In this document: positions 37,565-47,044 of the stretch, piece after piece
How positions within the stretch are numbered: the first letter of the stretch is position 1
How the letters are laid out: each line of letters opens with the position of its first letter
Assembly (NCBI GenBank): GCA_001650955.1
Contig: LXYP01000005.1
Location: forward strand, 100,014-164,013
DNA: 64,000 nucleotides
Direction: 5' to 3'
Origin: Sphingomonadales bacterium EhC05
GTDB taxonomy: Bacteria > Pseudomonadota > Alphaproteobacteria > Sphingomonadales > Sphingomonadaceae
The notes under the pieces: model-generated
Seen by the model: only the letters and a program-made list of their open reading frames with translations
What the model was told of the DNA's origin: nothing
The model's database searches: none
Made by a program: the position numbers and the translations under genes

Positions 37565-37981
37565 ATGCCCCACCAAATCCACAGCTTAGCCATTACCACC
37601 CACGGCCCCTCGCTCACAGAATTCACCCGCGAAGCCGATATGTGGGTCGCCGCACAGAAAATCACCACCGGACTGCTCACTCTGTTCTGCCAGCACACGT
37701 CGGCATCTCTGCTCATTCAGGAGAATGCCGCGCCAGAAGTGCAGGATGATTTGATTGCCGCCTTTGATCGCTTCGCGCCCGAGGGATCGCATTATTGCCA
37801 TGACAGCGAAGGACCGGATGATATGCCTGCGCATATCAAGGCGGCACTAACCCAGTCGCATCTGTCAATCCCGGTGGTTGGCGGTCGCCTTGCGCTCGGG
37901 ATATGGCAAGGCATCTACCTGTTCGAACATCGCCGGTTGCGACATCAGCGGACGGTCATATTGCATCTATCTGGGGATTAA
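37565..37981 (+). CDS. YjbQ (UPF0047) family protein
   Basis: 138-residue protein of the YjbQ/UPF0047 family; E. coli YjbQ has weak thiamine-phosphate synthase activity in vitro and its real role is unsettled. Conserved parts are FCQHTSASLLIQENA, DDMPAHIKAAL, the metal/substrate segment RLALGIWQGIYLFEHR, and the double-Arg end. The ATG at 37565 lies after GAAAGACATC without a strong ribosome-binding site. Monocistronic. Confidence 0.9.
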   Translation: MPHQIHSLAITTHGPSLTEFTREADMWVAAQKITTGLLTLFCQHTSASLLIQENAAPEVQDDLIAAFDRFAPEGSHYCHDSEGPDDMPAHIKAALTQSHLSIPVVGGRLALGIWQGIYLFEHRRLRHQRTVILHLSGD

Positions 37982-38265
37982 GCCGGAGGCAGGATCACGG
38001 TCAGAATTGCTGAATTTTCCATCCTAGAGCGGCTCACGCAAACGTTCGGAAAATCGACCCCTTGCTGATAGAAAAATCTCATCGTGCCACCGAAATTCGC
38101 GCCCAATTTTCTTGAAGAACCGCCAAATGGATCGGTTTTCCATATCATTGTAAAGCCTGCGAAGTTCAATGCTCTTGTCCACCGCCGATGACCATTGTCG
38201 TTAAGGATCCAGCAGCTTTTCTCTGAATGGTCCCAACGGCAATCGGCGTGTTGCTTTAGACTCAT
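37978..38265 (-). CDS. Possible small protein, unknown
   Basis: Reverse-strand frame of 95 residues starting MSLKQHADCRWDHSEKSCW. It has a sensible composition (balanced charge, aromatic residues, phrases such as RRWTRALNFAGFTMIWK and FFYQQGVDFPNVCV) and fills a 343-base gap that otherwise has no gene. Its stop overlaps the end of the convergent yjbQ gene by four bases. No domain recognised, no ribosome-binding site seen, so it may equally be chance. Confidence 0.35.
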   Translation of the reverse strand: MSLKQHADCRWDHSEKSCWILNDNGHRRWTRALNFAGFTMIWKTDPFGGSSRKLGANFGGTMRFFYQQGVDFPNVCVSRSRMENSAILTVILPPA

Positions 38266-38324
38266 GCTCCATGGCATAGACGGGCAAATCAAAGATATTT
38301 TGGAGAACGGCCATCATCAATCGG

Positions 38325-39584
38325 GTGCTCAACTGGGTAAAGTCCCATCCCGTCATTTCCGGCCTGATCGCCCTTGGCCTTATTGCAATCCTTTATCGCA
38401 TCATCTTCCCCTCACCTCCGGAATATGAATATATTACAGAAACAGCCACCCGTGGCGAAGTCGCGAGCATTGTGTCGGCCAGCGGCAAGCTCCGCGCGCT
38501 CAACACAATCAATGTCGGCTCGGAAATATCTGGGCAGGTGACTGCCGTTTATGTCGACTTCAACTCACCGGTTACCGCTGGACAGGTGCTCGCAACGATC
38601 GATCCGACCCGGCCGCAGGCACGGGTCACGCAAGCGATGGCACAAGTGGATTTAGCTCGCGCGACATTGGCGCAGGCGGACGCGGCGATCATCCGCGCGC
38701 AAACCGACATGCAGGTCCAGTCCCGCGAATTTGCCCGTCAGCAACAGCTGTTCGAAAAGGGATTTGTATCCAAGGCCGGAATCGATGGCGCTGAAAATGC
38801 GCTGGCCAATGCCCGTGCCTCGCTGGCGACCGCCAAAGCCCAGGCCCAGAGTGGCCGCGCCCAAATTGCACAAAGCTCTGCTGAATTATCTTCCGCTCGG
38901 CTCGACCTCAGTCGTACCAAAATTACCGCACCAACCAGCGGAGTTGTCATCAACAAGCTGGTGGAACCCGGAACAACCGTTGCCGCGAGCTTCCAGACAC
39001 CCAATTTGTTCGAAATCGCCGCCGACACCAGCCGGATGCAGGTCGAAGCCTCGGTCGACGAAGCGGATATCGGGCAGGTCAAAATCGGTCAGAATGTGCG
39101 TTTCACGGTGGACAGCTATCCCGATGAGACTTTCGTTGCCAAGGTCCAGCAAATCCGCAAGTCCGCGACCGAGGCCCAGAATGTCGTCAGCTATCTGGTG
39201 ATCCTCGACGTGAACAACAAAGATGGCAAATTGCTCACTGGGATGACGGCCAATGTCGAGATTGTGACCGGCAGAAAAAACGACGTCATCCGGATTCCTT
39301 CAACCGCCTTGCGCTTCCGCCCACGCAAAGCGGATCGCCCAGACGAGGATAACGAAACGCCCTCTCAGCGCGACGATAAAAAGGACAAAAGCATCGCCAC
39401 GGTCTGGCTGGAAGGTGACGATCCCTATGAACCGGTCGAACATATAATAAATATCGGCCTGGCCGGCGAAGATTTTGTCGAGGTCACCAAGGGCCTCAAC
39501 GAGAAACAGGCGGTTCTGATACGGTCGAAAAATCTCAAGCCCGACGATGACGATGAGGATGAATTTGCAGACAGCGAGGATTGA
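38325..39584 (+). CDS. MacA-type periplasmic adaptor
   Basis: Membrane-fusion protein of an ABC efflux system, 419 residues: N-terminal membrane anchor (VISGLIALGLIAILYRI), lipoyl/barrel-sandwich halves (GEVASIVSASGKL, TNVGSEISGQVTAVY-like 'NVGSEISGQVTAVYVD' and IVINKLVEPGTTVAASFQTP-like 'PTSGVVINKLVEPGTTVA'), a coiled-coil hairpin between them and a beta-barrel. The C-terminal tail is very acidic (DDDDEDEFADSED). The first ATG is far inside; GTG at 38325 is used here, but GGAG at 38302-38305 fits an ATC (38313 or 38316) better, giving an INRVLNWVK start. Followed by macB genes. Confidence 0.88.
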   Translation: MLNWVKSHPVISGLIALGLIAILYRIIFPSPPEYEYITETATRGEVASIVSASGKLRALNTINVGSEISGQVTAVYVDFNSPVTAGQVLATIDPTRPQARVTQAMAQVDLARATLAQADAAIIRAQTDMQVQSREFARQQQLFEKGFVSKAGIDGAENALANARASLATAKAQAQSGRAQIAQSSAELSSARLDLSRTKITAPTSGVVINKLVEPGTTVAASFQTPNLFEIAADTSRMQVEASVDEADIGQVKIGQNVRFTVDSYPDETFVAKVQQIRKSATEAQNVVSYLVILDVNNKDGKLLTGMTANVEIVTGRKNDVIRIPSTALRFRPRKADRPDEDNETPSQRDDKKDKSIATVWLEGDDPYEPVEHIINIGLAGEDFVEVTKGLNEKQAVLIRSKNLKPDDDDEDEFADSED

Positions 39585-39588
39585 ACGG

Positions 39589-40299
39589 ATGGCGCTTGTT
39601 GAAGTTCGCGATCTCGTCAAAAATTTTATCCTCGGGGACGAAATCGTCCGCGCCGTTGATGGCGTGTCCCTGTCCATCGACAAAGGCGAATATGTCGCGA
39701 TCATGGGCGCGAGTGGCTCGGGCAAATCAACCTTCATGAACATGATCGGTTGCCTCGATGTGCCGACATCCGGCGAAGTTCGCATCGATGATATCGCTAC
39801 CTCCGAGATGGACAGCGATGCCCTGGCTGAGCTTCGCAATCAGAAAATTGGCTTTGTGTTTCAGCAGTTCAACCTGCTCGCGCGGACAACCGCATTGGAC
39901 AATGTCGCCGTTCCACTCATCTATGCGGGACTGAACACGGCAGACAGGCGGGACAAGGCCAAGGCCAAGCTCGAGGAAATGGGGCTTGGTGACCGGCTCG
40001 ACCACAGCCCGGCCAAGCTCTCGGGTGGCCAGCAACAACGTGTTGCCATTGCCAGGGCATTGGTGACCGAGCCGCTCATCTTGCTCGCCGATGAGCCGAC
40101 CGGTGCGCTGGATACCAAGACTTCCGAGGATATCATGCAGATTTTTGAATCGCTCAATGATGCGGGAATCACAATCATCGTCGTCACCCATGAAGAAGAT
40201 ATTGCGCAGCATGCCCACCGGAATATCCATTTCCGGGATGGAAAAGTGATTGAAGACAAGCCGGTGATCGACCGGCGGAGTACCAAAGATGATCGGTAA
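39589..40299 (+). CDS. MacB-type ABC transporter ATPase
   Basis: ATP-binding subunit of 236 residues (MacB/LolD family): Walker A GASGSGKS, signature LSGGQQQRVAIARAL, Walker B LLADEPTGALD and the H-loop VVTHEE. In E. coli MacB the ATPase and permease are one protein; here they are separate genes. ATG at 39589 begins five bases after the macA stop. The end overlaps the permease start by 11 bases. Energises efflux by the MacA-MacB-TolC type complex. Confidence 0.94.
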   Translation: MALVEVRDLVKNFILGDEIVRAVDGVSLSIDKGEYVAIMGASGSGKSTFMNMIGCLDVPTSGEVRIDDIATSEMDSDALAELRNQKIGFVFQQFNLLARTTALDNVAVPLIYAGLNTADRRDKAKAKLEEMGLGDRLDHSPAKLSGGQQQRVAIARALVTEPLILLADEPTGALDTKTSEDIMQIFESLNDAGITIIVVTHEEDIAQHAHRNIHFRDGKVIEDKPVIDRRSTKDDR

Positions 40300-41542
40300 T
40301 TTCACCCACAGCCTGTCGGCCTGGCTGGTCAATATCTCCATTGCAATGACCGCGCTGCGTACCAATTTGATGCGCTCGATCCTGACGACACTGGGTGTGA
40401 TGATCGGCGTTTTTGCGGTAACCTTGGCGGTCGCGGTCGGGTCCGGCGCGCAGGTTTCGGTGATGCAATCGATCAATGCGCTGGGTTCCAACATGGCCTT
40501 GGTTTTCCCGCAACCAGACAGCGAAGGCGGCAGTCGTTCCAATTTTGATCGCGGCCGTCTGACGATGCGCGACGCCCGCGCCATCGAAAAGCAAATTGAC
40601 GGGATAACCCAGATCGCGCCGCAATTGCGGACCAATATCCAGCTCGTCGTGGCAGGGAGAAACGCGAGTACAATCGCAATCGGCGCCACCCCAGGCTATG
40701 CCGATGTCGCCAATGTCGCCGCGGATACCGGCCGCTTCATCAGCGAAGCCGACGTGCGCTCCGCGGCTCGCGTTGTTGTCCTCGGCCCCAGTGTTGCAAG
40801 AAAACTTTTCGGCGGCTTTGACCCGATCGGTGAGACCGTCCGGATCAACCGCGCGCCCTTCACCATCGTCGGTGTTCTGGAGTCGAAAGGTTCCAGCTTC
40901 GGCAATGACAATGACGATCTGGCGATCATGCCGATCAGCACCACAAGACAGAGATTTGCCGGCGATTCTCTCGCTGGACCGGATGATCTGCAAATGCTGT
41001 TTGTCGGCTTTGAGGATGGCGTTTCCCTGTCTCGGGCCAAAAGGCAGCTGACCGCGCTTCTGCGCGATCGCAACCGCGTGCGCGACAATGAGATCAATCC
41101 ATTCACGATCCGGACAACAGAAGAATTCATGAAGGAAACCGGCCAGGTGACCAGCATCTTCCAGATCGTGCTGGTTGCCATTGCGTCCATTTCGTTGCTC
41201 GTGGGCGGGATTGGCATCATGAACATCATGCTGGTCAGCGTGACAGAGCGGACCCGAGAGATTGGCCTGCGGATGGCCTTGGGCGCCAAGCGCAGCGATA
41301 TTCGCAATCAATTCCTCGTCGAAGCGGCGGTGCTCTGCGTCATCGGCGGGGTGATGGGATTGATATTGGCTTTCGCCAGTGGCTTTGCGCTCACCAAATA
41401 TGCCGATTTCCCGGTTCCGATCGGGCTCAGCGTTGCGATTGGCGCAATCCTGTTTTCCGCTGCGGTAGGCCTGATCTTTGGCGGTTACCCTGCGATCCGT
41501 GCCTCACGCCTGTCACCGATTGAAGCTCTACGAAGCGAGTAA
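40289..41542 (+). CDS. MacB-type ABC transporter permease
   Basis: 417-residue permease: one membrane helix near the N-terminus (SILTTLGVMIGVFAVTLAVA), a large periplasmic domain (about residues 50-270) and three C-terminal helices, the FtsX/MacB fold. The family loop GGIGIMNIMLVSVTERTREI then GLRMALGA is present. Together with the two preceding genes it makes a three-gene efflux operon. It lacks the fused ATPase domain of E. coli MacB. The substrate (macrolide, peptide, lipid or haem precursor) cannot be read from sequence. Confidence 0.93.
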   Translation: MIGNFTHSLSAWLVNISIAMTALRTNLMRSILTTLGVMIGVFAVTLAVAVGSGAQVSVMQSINALGSNMALVFPQPDSEGGSRSNFDRGRLTMRDARAIEKQIDGITQIAPQLRTNIQLVVAGRNASTIAIGATPGYADVANVAADTGRFISEADVRSAARVVVLGPSVARKLFGGFDPIGETVRINRAPFTIVGVLESKGSSFGNDNDDLAIMPISTTRQRFAGDSLAGPDDLQMLFVGFEDGVSLSRAKRQLTALLRDRNRVRDNEINPFTIRTTEEFMKETGQVTSIFQIVLVAIASISLLVGGIGIMNIMLVSVTERTREIGLRMALGAKRSDIRNQFLVEAAVLCVIGGVMGLILAFASGFALTKYADFPVPIGLSVAIGAILFSAAVGLIFGGYPAIRASRLSPIEALRSE

Positions 41543-41564
41543 CCGGCGATCATATAGCGAACCG

Positions 41565-41747
41565 CTAGCGTTTTTTCGCGACTTTCAACTTGTCTTGCTT
41601 GGCACGTTTTTTGACTGATTCCTCGCTCCGCGTCAGCGCCTTGGCAATGGCTTTCAGCGTCATCCCCTTTTTCGCAAAGGCATGCAGCTTCTGGATTTCA
41701 TCCGTATTCCAGGGCTGCTTGTGCCGCTCGAAATGCTCCTTGCTCAC
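41565..41747 (-). CDS. Small helix-turn-helix (SANT/Myb-like) protein
   Basis: 60-residue basic protein with WNTDEIQKLHAFAKKGMTLK then AIAKALTRSEESVKKRA: a compact three-helix Myb/SANT-like DNA-binding shape (start Trp, acidic helix 1, 'LTRSEESVKKRA' recognition helix). Its ATG overlaps the stop of the photolyase-like gene as ATGA, so it is co-translated with it. The function is unknown; DNA binding is inferred. Confidence 0.75.
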   Translation of the reverse strand: MSKEHFERHKQPWNTDEIQKLHAFAKKGMTLKAIAKALTRSEESVKKRAKQDKLKVAKKR

Positions 41748-42958
41748 AACAGGATGCCCAATGGCGCGAGGGCGTCCGGCGCCTTTTTCTTCACCGGAAA
41801 GAACCCGGCCTTGGCGAGCGGCCAGATGGCCGCATCATAGTTGCGCATCACCCATCGCGGGTTGCAACCATTCACTTCGCGGCCAATCGCATCCTTCAAT
41901 GGGCCCGTGGGCAACCAAGGGACGATCAACCTCTCGATACCCGCCGTTTTCATCACATCGGCCAGTTTCTGGCCCTTGTTCCACATCACGCTCTCGCAAC
42001 CAAAATGATCGCTCCCGCGAGTCAAGGCATCAGTGACCGCACCCTGCGCAAATTCGCGGACCGGATCGGCAACGCCCTTCGGGCTTTTCCCATCTGGTCC
42101 GGACACACCAATCAACAAGGCTGGTTTGCCCGGAAGCGTCAGGCTTTCGGGATGGCAGTCCTCCTCATGTACCAGCAACGCAAAGGCGGCCGCTGCCGGT
42201 GGTGCTGGCGGAACTTTCAGCGGGCGAAATTTGTAGCTTTTGCTTTCCACCAGCGGGACAAACTCCTGCGCCAGGCCGATGGCGGTAAAGCGGCCGTCGG
42301 TAAATTGAACGATATTCTCTTTTGTCGCCTGATAGCTTTTGCCTTTGGTATGGAGGCCGGCGACCCAACGCCATGACAAGACATTGGACGCGGCATCACC
42401 ATCCCGAAGATGCTGCAGGAAAAGATCGGCCCCGATCTGCCAAGGCAGTTTGAGCGTGAATATCCAGATGCTCGCGAACCACATCCGGGCATGATTGTGG
42501 AGATAGCCGGTATCGATCAGCTCCTTCATCCAGAAGTCGAAACAGTCGATTCCGGTCCGGCTTTCGAGCGCCTGTTCATAGGTCTTGCGCTGGCTTCCCA
42601 GCTTTTGCATGGCCCGCAATGCGTCATCCCGTCCGGTGACATAGTCAGCCCAGACTTCTGGGCGTTGCTCTAGCCAGCCCCGGAAATAGCCGCGCCACAA
42701 TATTTCGGTGATGAACTTGTCGGCTTTCTGCGAGCCATGGACCTTGATCACCGCCTCGATCAATTCCTGTTCGGTCAACAATTTATGCCGAATATATGGT
42801 GACAGGCGCGAGACATTGTCCCGCCACGGATCGGCTTCGACATCCGCCTCCGGACCATAATCAAAATTGCGTTTATGGGCATAGTTAAACCCGGCTTGGG
42901 CGGTGAAATCAGCGAGTCGCTCTAGTCCCGCCGCGCGGGTTGGTTGATGAATTTTCAT
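41744..42958 (-). CDS. Photolyase/cryptochrome-like FAD protein with swapped domain order
   Basis: 404-residue protein. The first 260 residues match the helical FAD-binding domain of photolyases: LSPYIRHKLLTEQELI, FITEILWRGYFRGWL, SRTGIDCFDFWMKELIDTGY, LHNHARMWFASIWIF, HLRDGDAASNVLSWRWVAG. The usual N-terminal alpha/beta antenna domain is absent there. Instead the C-terminal 140 residues look like that domain: FALLVHEEDCHPESLTLPG lines up with the FRRDLRLxDNPAL opening, and YDAAIWPLAKAGFFPVKKK resembles its closing. This suggests a circular permutation. Light repair or signalling is not proven. Coupled by ATGA to the small HTH protein. Confidence 0.8.
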   Translation of the reverse strand: MKIHQPTRAAGLERLADFTAQAGFNYAHKRNFDYGPEADVEADPWRDNVSRLSPYIRHKLLTEQELIEAVIKVHGSQKADKFITEILWRGYFRGWLEQRPEVWADYVTGRDDALRAMQKLGSQRKTYEQALESRTGIDCFDFWMKELIDTGYLHNHARMWFASIWIFTLKLPWQIGADLFLQHLRDGDAASNVLSWRWVAGLHTKGKSYQATKENIVQFTDGRFTAIGLAQEFVPLVESKSYKFRPLKVPPAPPAAAAFALLVHEEDCHPESLTLPGKPALLIGVSGPDGKSPKGVADPVREFAQGAVTDALTRGSDHFGCESVMWNKGQKLADVMKTAGIERLIVPWLPTGPLKDAIGREVNGCNPRWVMRNYDAAIWPLAKAGFFPVKKKAPDALAPLGILL

Positions 42959-43002
42959 TGCAGCGCTATCGCAGGTGCCGCGCCGCTTGCCAATCCATTA
43001 CA

Positions 43003-43578
43003 TCACGCTTTCCAGCATCCCGCCAAATGATCATCAGCCATGCCTATCGCCTGCATATAGGCATAGATGATCGTGCTGCCGACGAAACTCATGCCCCGTT
43101 TTTTGAGTGACTTGGAAATGATATCGCTGACCTTGTTGGTCGTCGCCATATCCGCAAAATTTTCAGGCCGGTTGATCGGTGCGGGCTGATCTAGGTGACC
43201 CCACAGCCAGCTTTCAAAACTGCCGAATTCTCTCTGCATCTCGAGAAAGACCAGCGCATTTTTGCGGACCGAGTAGATTTTCAGCCGGTTGCGGATGATA
43301 TTCTCATCCTCGCGCAGCGATTCCAGTTGGGCGTCCGACATTTGCGCACAGCGTGCGATATCAAATCCATGAAAGGCGCGCCGATAGCCTTCGCGTTTTC
43401 GCAGCACCGTCTCCCAGCTCAGGCCGGCCTGAGCGCCTTCGAGAATGAGATTTTCGAACAGCAGACGATCATCATGGACCGGGACACCCCATTCCTCGTC
43501 ATGATAGGCGCCGTAAAATTCCTTGCCGGCCTGCCCACCAAAACAGCGATATTTTCCGTCTGTGCCAAGAACTGTCAT
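43003..43578 (-). CDS. tag: DNA-3-methyladenine glycosylase I
   Basis: Base-excision enzyme (191 residues) that removes 3-methyladenine from DNA. Hallmarks are the N-terminal zinc Cys and CFGGQAGKEFYGAYHDEEWG, then FENLILEGAQAGLSWETVLRKR, NRLKIYSVRKNALVF and the C-terminal HLAGCWK carrying the last zinc ligands. ATG at 43578 lies directly at the conserved start. It is the next DNA-repair-type gene after the photolyase-like protein on the same strand, 45 bases upstream of it. Confidence 0.95.
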   Translation of the reverse strand: MTVLGTDGKYRCFGGQAGKEFYGAYHDEEWGVPVHDDRLLFENLILEGAQAGLSWETVLRKREGYRRAFHGFDIARCAQMSDAQLESLREDENIIRNRLKIYSVRKNALVFLEMQREFGSFESWLWGHLDQPAPINRPENFADMATTNKVSDIISKSLKKRGMSFVGSTIIYAYMQAIGMADDHLAGCWKA

Positions 43579-43614
43579 GCGATCAGAATAGACCAGCCTG
43601 GCAATTTCACAAAA

Positions 43615-44940
43615 TTATTCCGCGGGTTGAACTTCTGAATCTCGCCCCTTTTCCGGTGACCACCAGCCGATGCGGCGCTTGGCCCAGTTGATGACACGCG
43701 GAATCGGACCATTTCGATCCATCCATTCTGCATAATCCTTATAGGCAGGATCACTGAGCAGATGTTTCTCTTCGGTTTTTGCGCGCCAGTAATAGACCCC
43801 GGTCACAATCGCCATGATCGCTGTATTGCGGACGAAATCTGTGAAACTTTGCGACGTGACAAGGAACGGCATGGTCGACAACCACCAGAAGATATTCTTG
43901 GACACATAGGCAGGATGTTTGGTCCAGCGATAGGGACCGTGAGTCAATATGCCGCGATGCGTGAGGTTGGAAAAGCGAATGCCAAATGCGACCGTTGCCC
44001 AAGCATATATCGCGGTAAGAAATACCAATATCCCACCCCAAATTGCGAGAAGCGTGCCATGCCCTTCGAACCAATAGGCCCAGTCAGCCGTATTCACATG
44101 ATAGTTGAGCGGACCATCATCACCCATGAGAATGAACGGCGGATAGCACATCAACGCAGCCACCCATCCGGCAAGATAGGGATTGGCGGTGCGAATATGG
44201 GAATCGAGCGGTTTCATCGTCAACAAATAGCCCGCCGTTGCAAATTGCACATCGACAACGAACATTGCGATAATCAACCAATGCGCAATGGCAACCGGAT
44301 TACCCGCGATATCATTGAAATCAAGACGCACCAGATCGCCAAAACCACCCGGTACGATGGAGATCATGAACGCAAGAAAGAAACCTTTGACCGTCCAGGC
44401 GCGCAGATGATGATAGATTTGTTCCGGTTCATATTCACTTCGCGCACCCATCAGAAACTGACCCAGATGCCAAGCACCATCCTTTGGTTCTATGAAGTAA
44501 CGGTCGATGAGAAGAACATAAGGAACAGACAGGACAAACAGCCATGGCGCGGCCATTTCCATGATCTCCATCGCGAATTGATATTGCCCGGTCCAATACC
44601 AGCGACCAATGCAATAGACGACCGCAATCAGTCCCCACGTCGCCCAAAGGCCAGCAAGCTTGACCACGCTGATATCAAACGTTTCCCGCAACGGCTTGGG
44701 ATTCTTCCAGTCAATTCCGGTGGATTCGCGTAAATGCACTTTGTCTTTAAGCAACGACCAAATAATCATGGGTAGGGCACATGCCAGGCAGGCGGCCAGC
44801 GCCGAATAGGGGCCATCCATGCCATATTGACGCGCGATCAATATCCACGACGCCAAGCCGATGAGTCCGACAATCCCGACACCATGCGAAACCGCAGACT
44901 GCGGCCGCGGGTCATATTGCGATGATTTAAGTGCTTTCAT
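43615..44940 (-). CDS. ICMT/PEMT-type membrane methyltransferase family protein
   Basis: 441-residue integral membrane protein with about ten helices. The C-terminal quarter carries the isoprenylcysteine-carboxyl-methyltransferase-like signature HGPYRWTKHPAYVSKN and the closing EEKHLLSDPAYKDYAEWM, which form the SAM-binding helix pair of that superfamily. The N-terminal part is an extra set of helices of unknown role. The substrate is probably a lipid or small molecule; prenylated proteins are unlikely in bacteria. Single gene, divergent from the PQQ sugar dehydrogenase. Confidence 0.8.
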   Translation of the reverse strand: MKALKSSQYDPRPQSAVSHGVGIVGLIGLASWILIARQYGMDGPYSALAACLACALPMIIWSLLKDKVHLRESTGIDWKNPKPLRETFDISVVKLAGLWATWGLIAVVYCIGRWYWTGQYQFAMEIMEMAAPWLFVLSVPYVLLIDRYFIEPKDGAWHLGQFLMGARSEYEPEQIYHHLRAWTVKGFFLAFMISIVPGGFGDLVRLDFNDIAGNPVAIAHWLIIAMFVVDVQFATAGYLLTMKPLDSHIRTANPYLAGWVAALMCYPPFILMGDDGPLNYHVNTADWAYWFEGHGTLLAIWGGILVFLTAIYAWATVAFGIRFSNLTHRGILTHGPYRWTKHPAYVSKNIFWWLSTMPFLVTSQSFTDFVRNTAIMAIVTGVYYWRAKTEEKHLLSDPAYKDYAEWMDRNGPIPRVINWAKRRIGWWSPEKGRDSEVQPAE

Positions 44941-45096
44941 GACACAATCATTTAACCAAAAATTGTAACCAAGCCGTGAACGCGGAATATCTATCGATAT
45001 TGGTGGTCGATAGACCTAGGAATACGGCGCCTGATGTCCTATATTCGGTTGATAAATCTGGACGGGAACAAAATGATGTCGGCAAACGGAACTCTC

Positions 45097-46263
45097 ATGA
45101 AAAACCTAGGACTTTCCATCTCTTCAGCAATCATCCTGGTTGCTTGTTCCAATAGCGAAGACGCGCAAGCCACTCGAGCAGGTGCCGGCGAAGCCGAAAC
45201 GACCAGCACGATTTCTCCGGTAGATCGTGAGCCATTTAAGACTTCTGAAATCGCGAGCTTTGATGAACCTTGGGCGATGACCTTCCTTCCCGACGGACGG
45301 ATGCTGGTCACCGAAAAGGCTGGAAAGCTCTTCATTGTCGGAACCGAGGGCAGTAAAACCGAAGTCAGCAATGTCCCTGAAGTAGATTATGGCGGTCAGG
45401 GCGGCTTTGGCGACGTGGTCCTCGCACCCGATTTTGCGACAAGCGGCAATGTCTATCTGAGCTGGGTGGAACCCGGAGAAAATGACACGAGAGGCGCAGT
45501 TGTCGCAATGGCTCGGCTCGATGCCACAGCAACCGAACCCACGCTCGAGAATATGAAAATCATCTGGAATCAGAACCCCAAAGTCACGGGCAAGGGCCAT
45601 TATTCCCATCGCATCGTTTTCTCTCCGGATGGCGAATATCTGTTTATCGGATCGGGTGACCGGCAGAAATTTGATCCGGCCCAAGATATGACTGGCAATC
45701 TCGGCAAGATCGTGCGGCTTTATCCCGATGGCCGCGTGCCCAAAGACAATCCCTTTTATGACAAGGAAGGCTCGCTCCCCGAAATCTGGTCATTGGGCCA
45801 TCGGAATATTCTGGGCATGGCCTTCGACAGCGAAGGTCGCCTGTGGAACCAGGAAATGGGCCCAAGGGACGGCGACGAGCTGAATCTCGTCCAGCGCGGC
45901 GGCAATTATGGCTATCCGATTGTCTCCGAAGGCGTCCATTATGACGGAAAAGATATTCCCAACCATGATACGCGTCCGGAATTTGCAGCGCCGAAAGTTG
46001 CATGGGTACCGACAATCGCGCCCAGCGGGCTGATTTTCTATTCTGGAGAGATGTTCCCGGGATGGAATGGCAGCGCATTTATCGGCGGCCTGGCTAGCGA
46101 GGCCTTGATCCGGGTCAGTTTTGATGATGCCGGTGCAAAAGAGGCGGAACGTTTTGCGATGGGTCGGAGGATTCGTGAAGTCGAGCAAGGCCCGGAAGGC
46201 GCGATCTGGGTATTGGAAGACGGCGAAGGTGGCCGATTGCTCAAGCTTACCCCGCCCGAGTGA
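45097..46263 (+). CDS. PQQ-dependent sugar dehydrogenase lipoprotein
   Basis: Soluble-type PQQ glucose/aldose dehydrogenase (YliI/Asd family), 388 residues, six-bladed propeller. It is a lipoprotein: [17 protein letters not shown] with Cys17. Motifs are [62 protein letters not shown] and the PQQ-site GGNYGYP. Start codons upstream (45034, 45073) only extend the leader; ATG at 45097 has GGAA five bases before it and begins a proper signal. PQQ biosynthesis genes are not in the window. Confidence 0.88.
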   Translation: MKNLGLSISSAIILVACSNSEDAQATRAGAGEAETTSTISPVDREPFKTSEIASFDEPWAMTFLPDGRMLVTEKAGKLFIVGTEGSKTEVSNVPEVDYGGQGGFGDVVLAPDFATSGNVYLSWVEPGENDTRGAVVAMARLDATATEPTLENMKIIWNQNPKVTGKGHYSHRIVFSPDGEYLFIGSGDRQKFDPAQDMTGNLGKIVRLYPDGRVPKDNPFYDKEGSLPEIWSLGHRNILGMAFDSEGRLWNQEMGPRDGDELNLVQRGGNYGYPIVSEGVHYDGKDIPNHDTRPEFAAPKVAWVPTIAPSGLIFYSGEMFPGWNGSAFIGGLASEALIRVSFDDAGAKEAERFAMGRRIREVEQGPEGAIWVLEDGEGGRLLKLTPPE

Positions 46264-46282
46264 CAAATCGCTTGCGACGGGG

Positions 46283-47026
46283 CTATCGGCAAAGCCGATA
46301 ATCCATCGCACCCCGTTTTGCCTGATCGAGATGGAAATGGTCGGCATGGGCAGCATTATAGTCCGGCGACAAAACGGTTGCGAACAGATCGCACGAACCG
46401 TCGCGTATCGTTCGCAGGAATGCGGCTTCCGGACCGTTTGTGTGCCAATGCCCAGTCAGTGATATGGCCTTCCCGTCAGCCAAGGTGAACGCGGCAATAT
46501 CAATGGCATTGCCGGTGGCATGTTCACTCCAGCGCTCAGAGCCAGCAACTTGGCGGCAGTTATAAGAACCGAGATGACGGATACTGACAGCCCGCACCCC
46601 GAAGTAGCGGACCGCCGCCGGCTGGACGATCTGATCTTCCCATATCGTCAGGGCTGCGGCCACCGGGCAAGACGGTGCAATATCCCGGGGCGCGAACCGA
46701 ATCCTTTCAGAATTCGCGCCTGTCAGCCGGACATTGTTCGCTCGGCGACACTGGCCTTCTCCCGCGGGCTTTAAAGGTACATATGCGACAGCCATTTGAT
46801 CCATCAAATTCTGACAGAAAGGATAGTCGTCCGATAGCTCCGCGAGCTTCCGGCCCGTAAACATGCCAATGGGATGGTCCAGCTGCAACTCTGTCCAAGG
46901 CACATCTTGGGGGTGTTCCTGAATATAGGCGCAACCGACCCATGCGCAGATAGCCAACACCACCGCAGCGATCAGGACAGATCGAAAGGACCGCAAAATA
47001 CGCGCGCGTTTGCGACGTTTCGCCAT
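46283..47026 (-). CDS. Extensin-like family protein
   Basis: 247-residue exported or anchored protein: basic start, membrane helix (VLIAAVVLAICAWVGCAYI), then the extensin-like C-terminal domain seen across alphaproteobacteria. It has conserved cysteines, RHLGSYNCRQ, WSEHATGNAIDIAAF (metal-site-like His and Asp as in D-Ala-D-Ala carboxypeptidase/VanY folds) and HADHFHLD. A peptidase-like cell-wall role is inferred from this HxxxxxD...HxH arrangement. Begins 18 bases after the DUF1499 gene. Confidence 0.9.
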   Translation of the reverse strand: MAKRRKRARILRSFRSVLIAAVVLAICAWVGCAYIQEHPQDVPWTELQLDHPIGMFTGRKLAELSDDYPFCQNLMDQMAVAYVPLKPAGEGQCRRANNVRLTGANSERIRFAPRDIAPSCPVAAALTIWEDQIVQPAAVRYFGVRAVSIRHLGSYNCRQVAGSERWSEHATGNAIDIAAFTLADGKAISLTGHWHTNGPEAAFLRTIRDGSCDLFATVLSPDYNAAHADHFHLDQAKRGAMDYRLCR

Positions 47027-47044
47027 CGAATTTACAAGATATCC

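Noticed and set aside
40184..41311. 375-codon reverse frame
   Set aside because: Antisense to the MacB permease; no domain seen.
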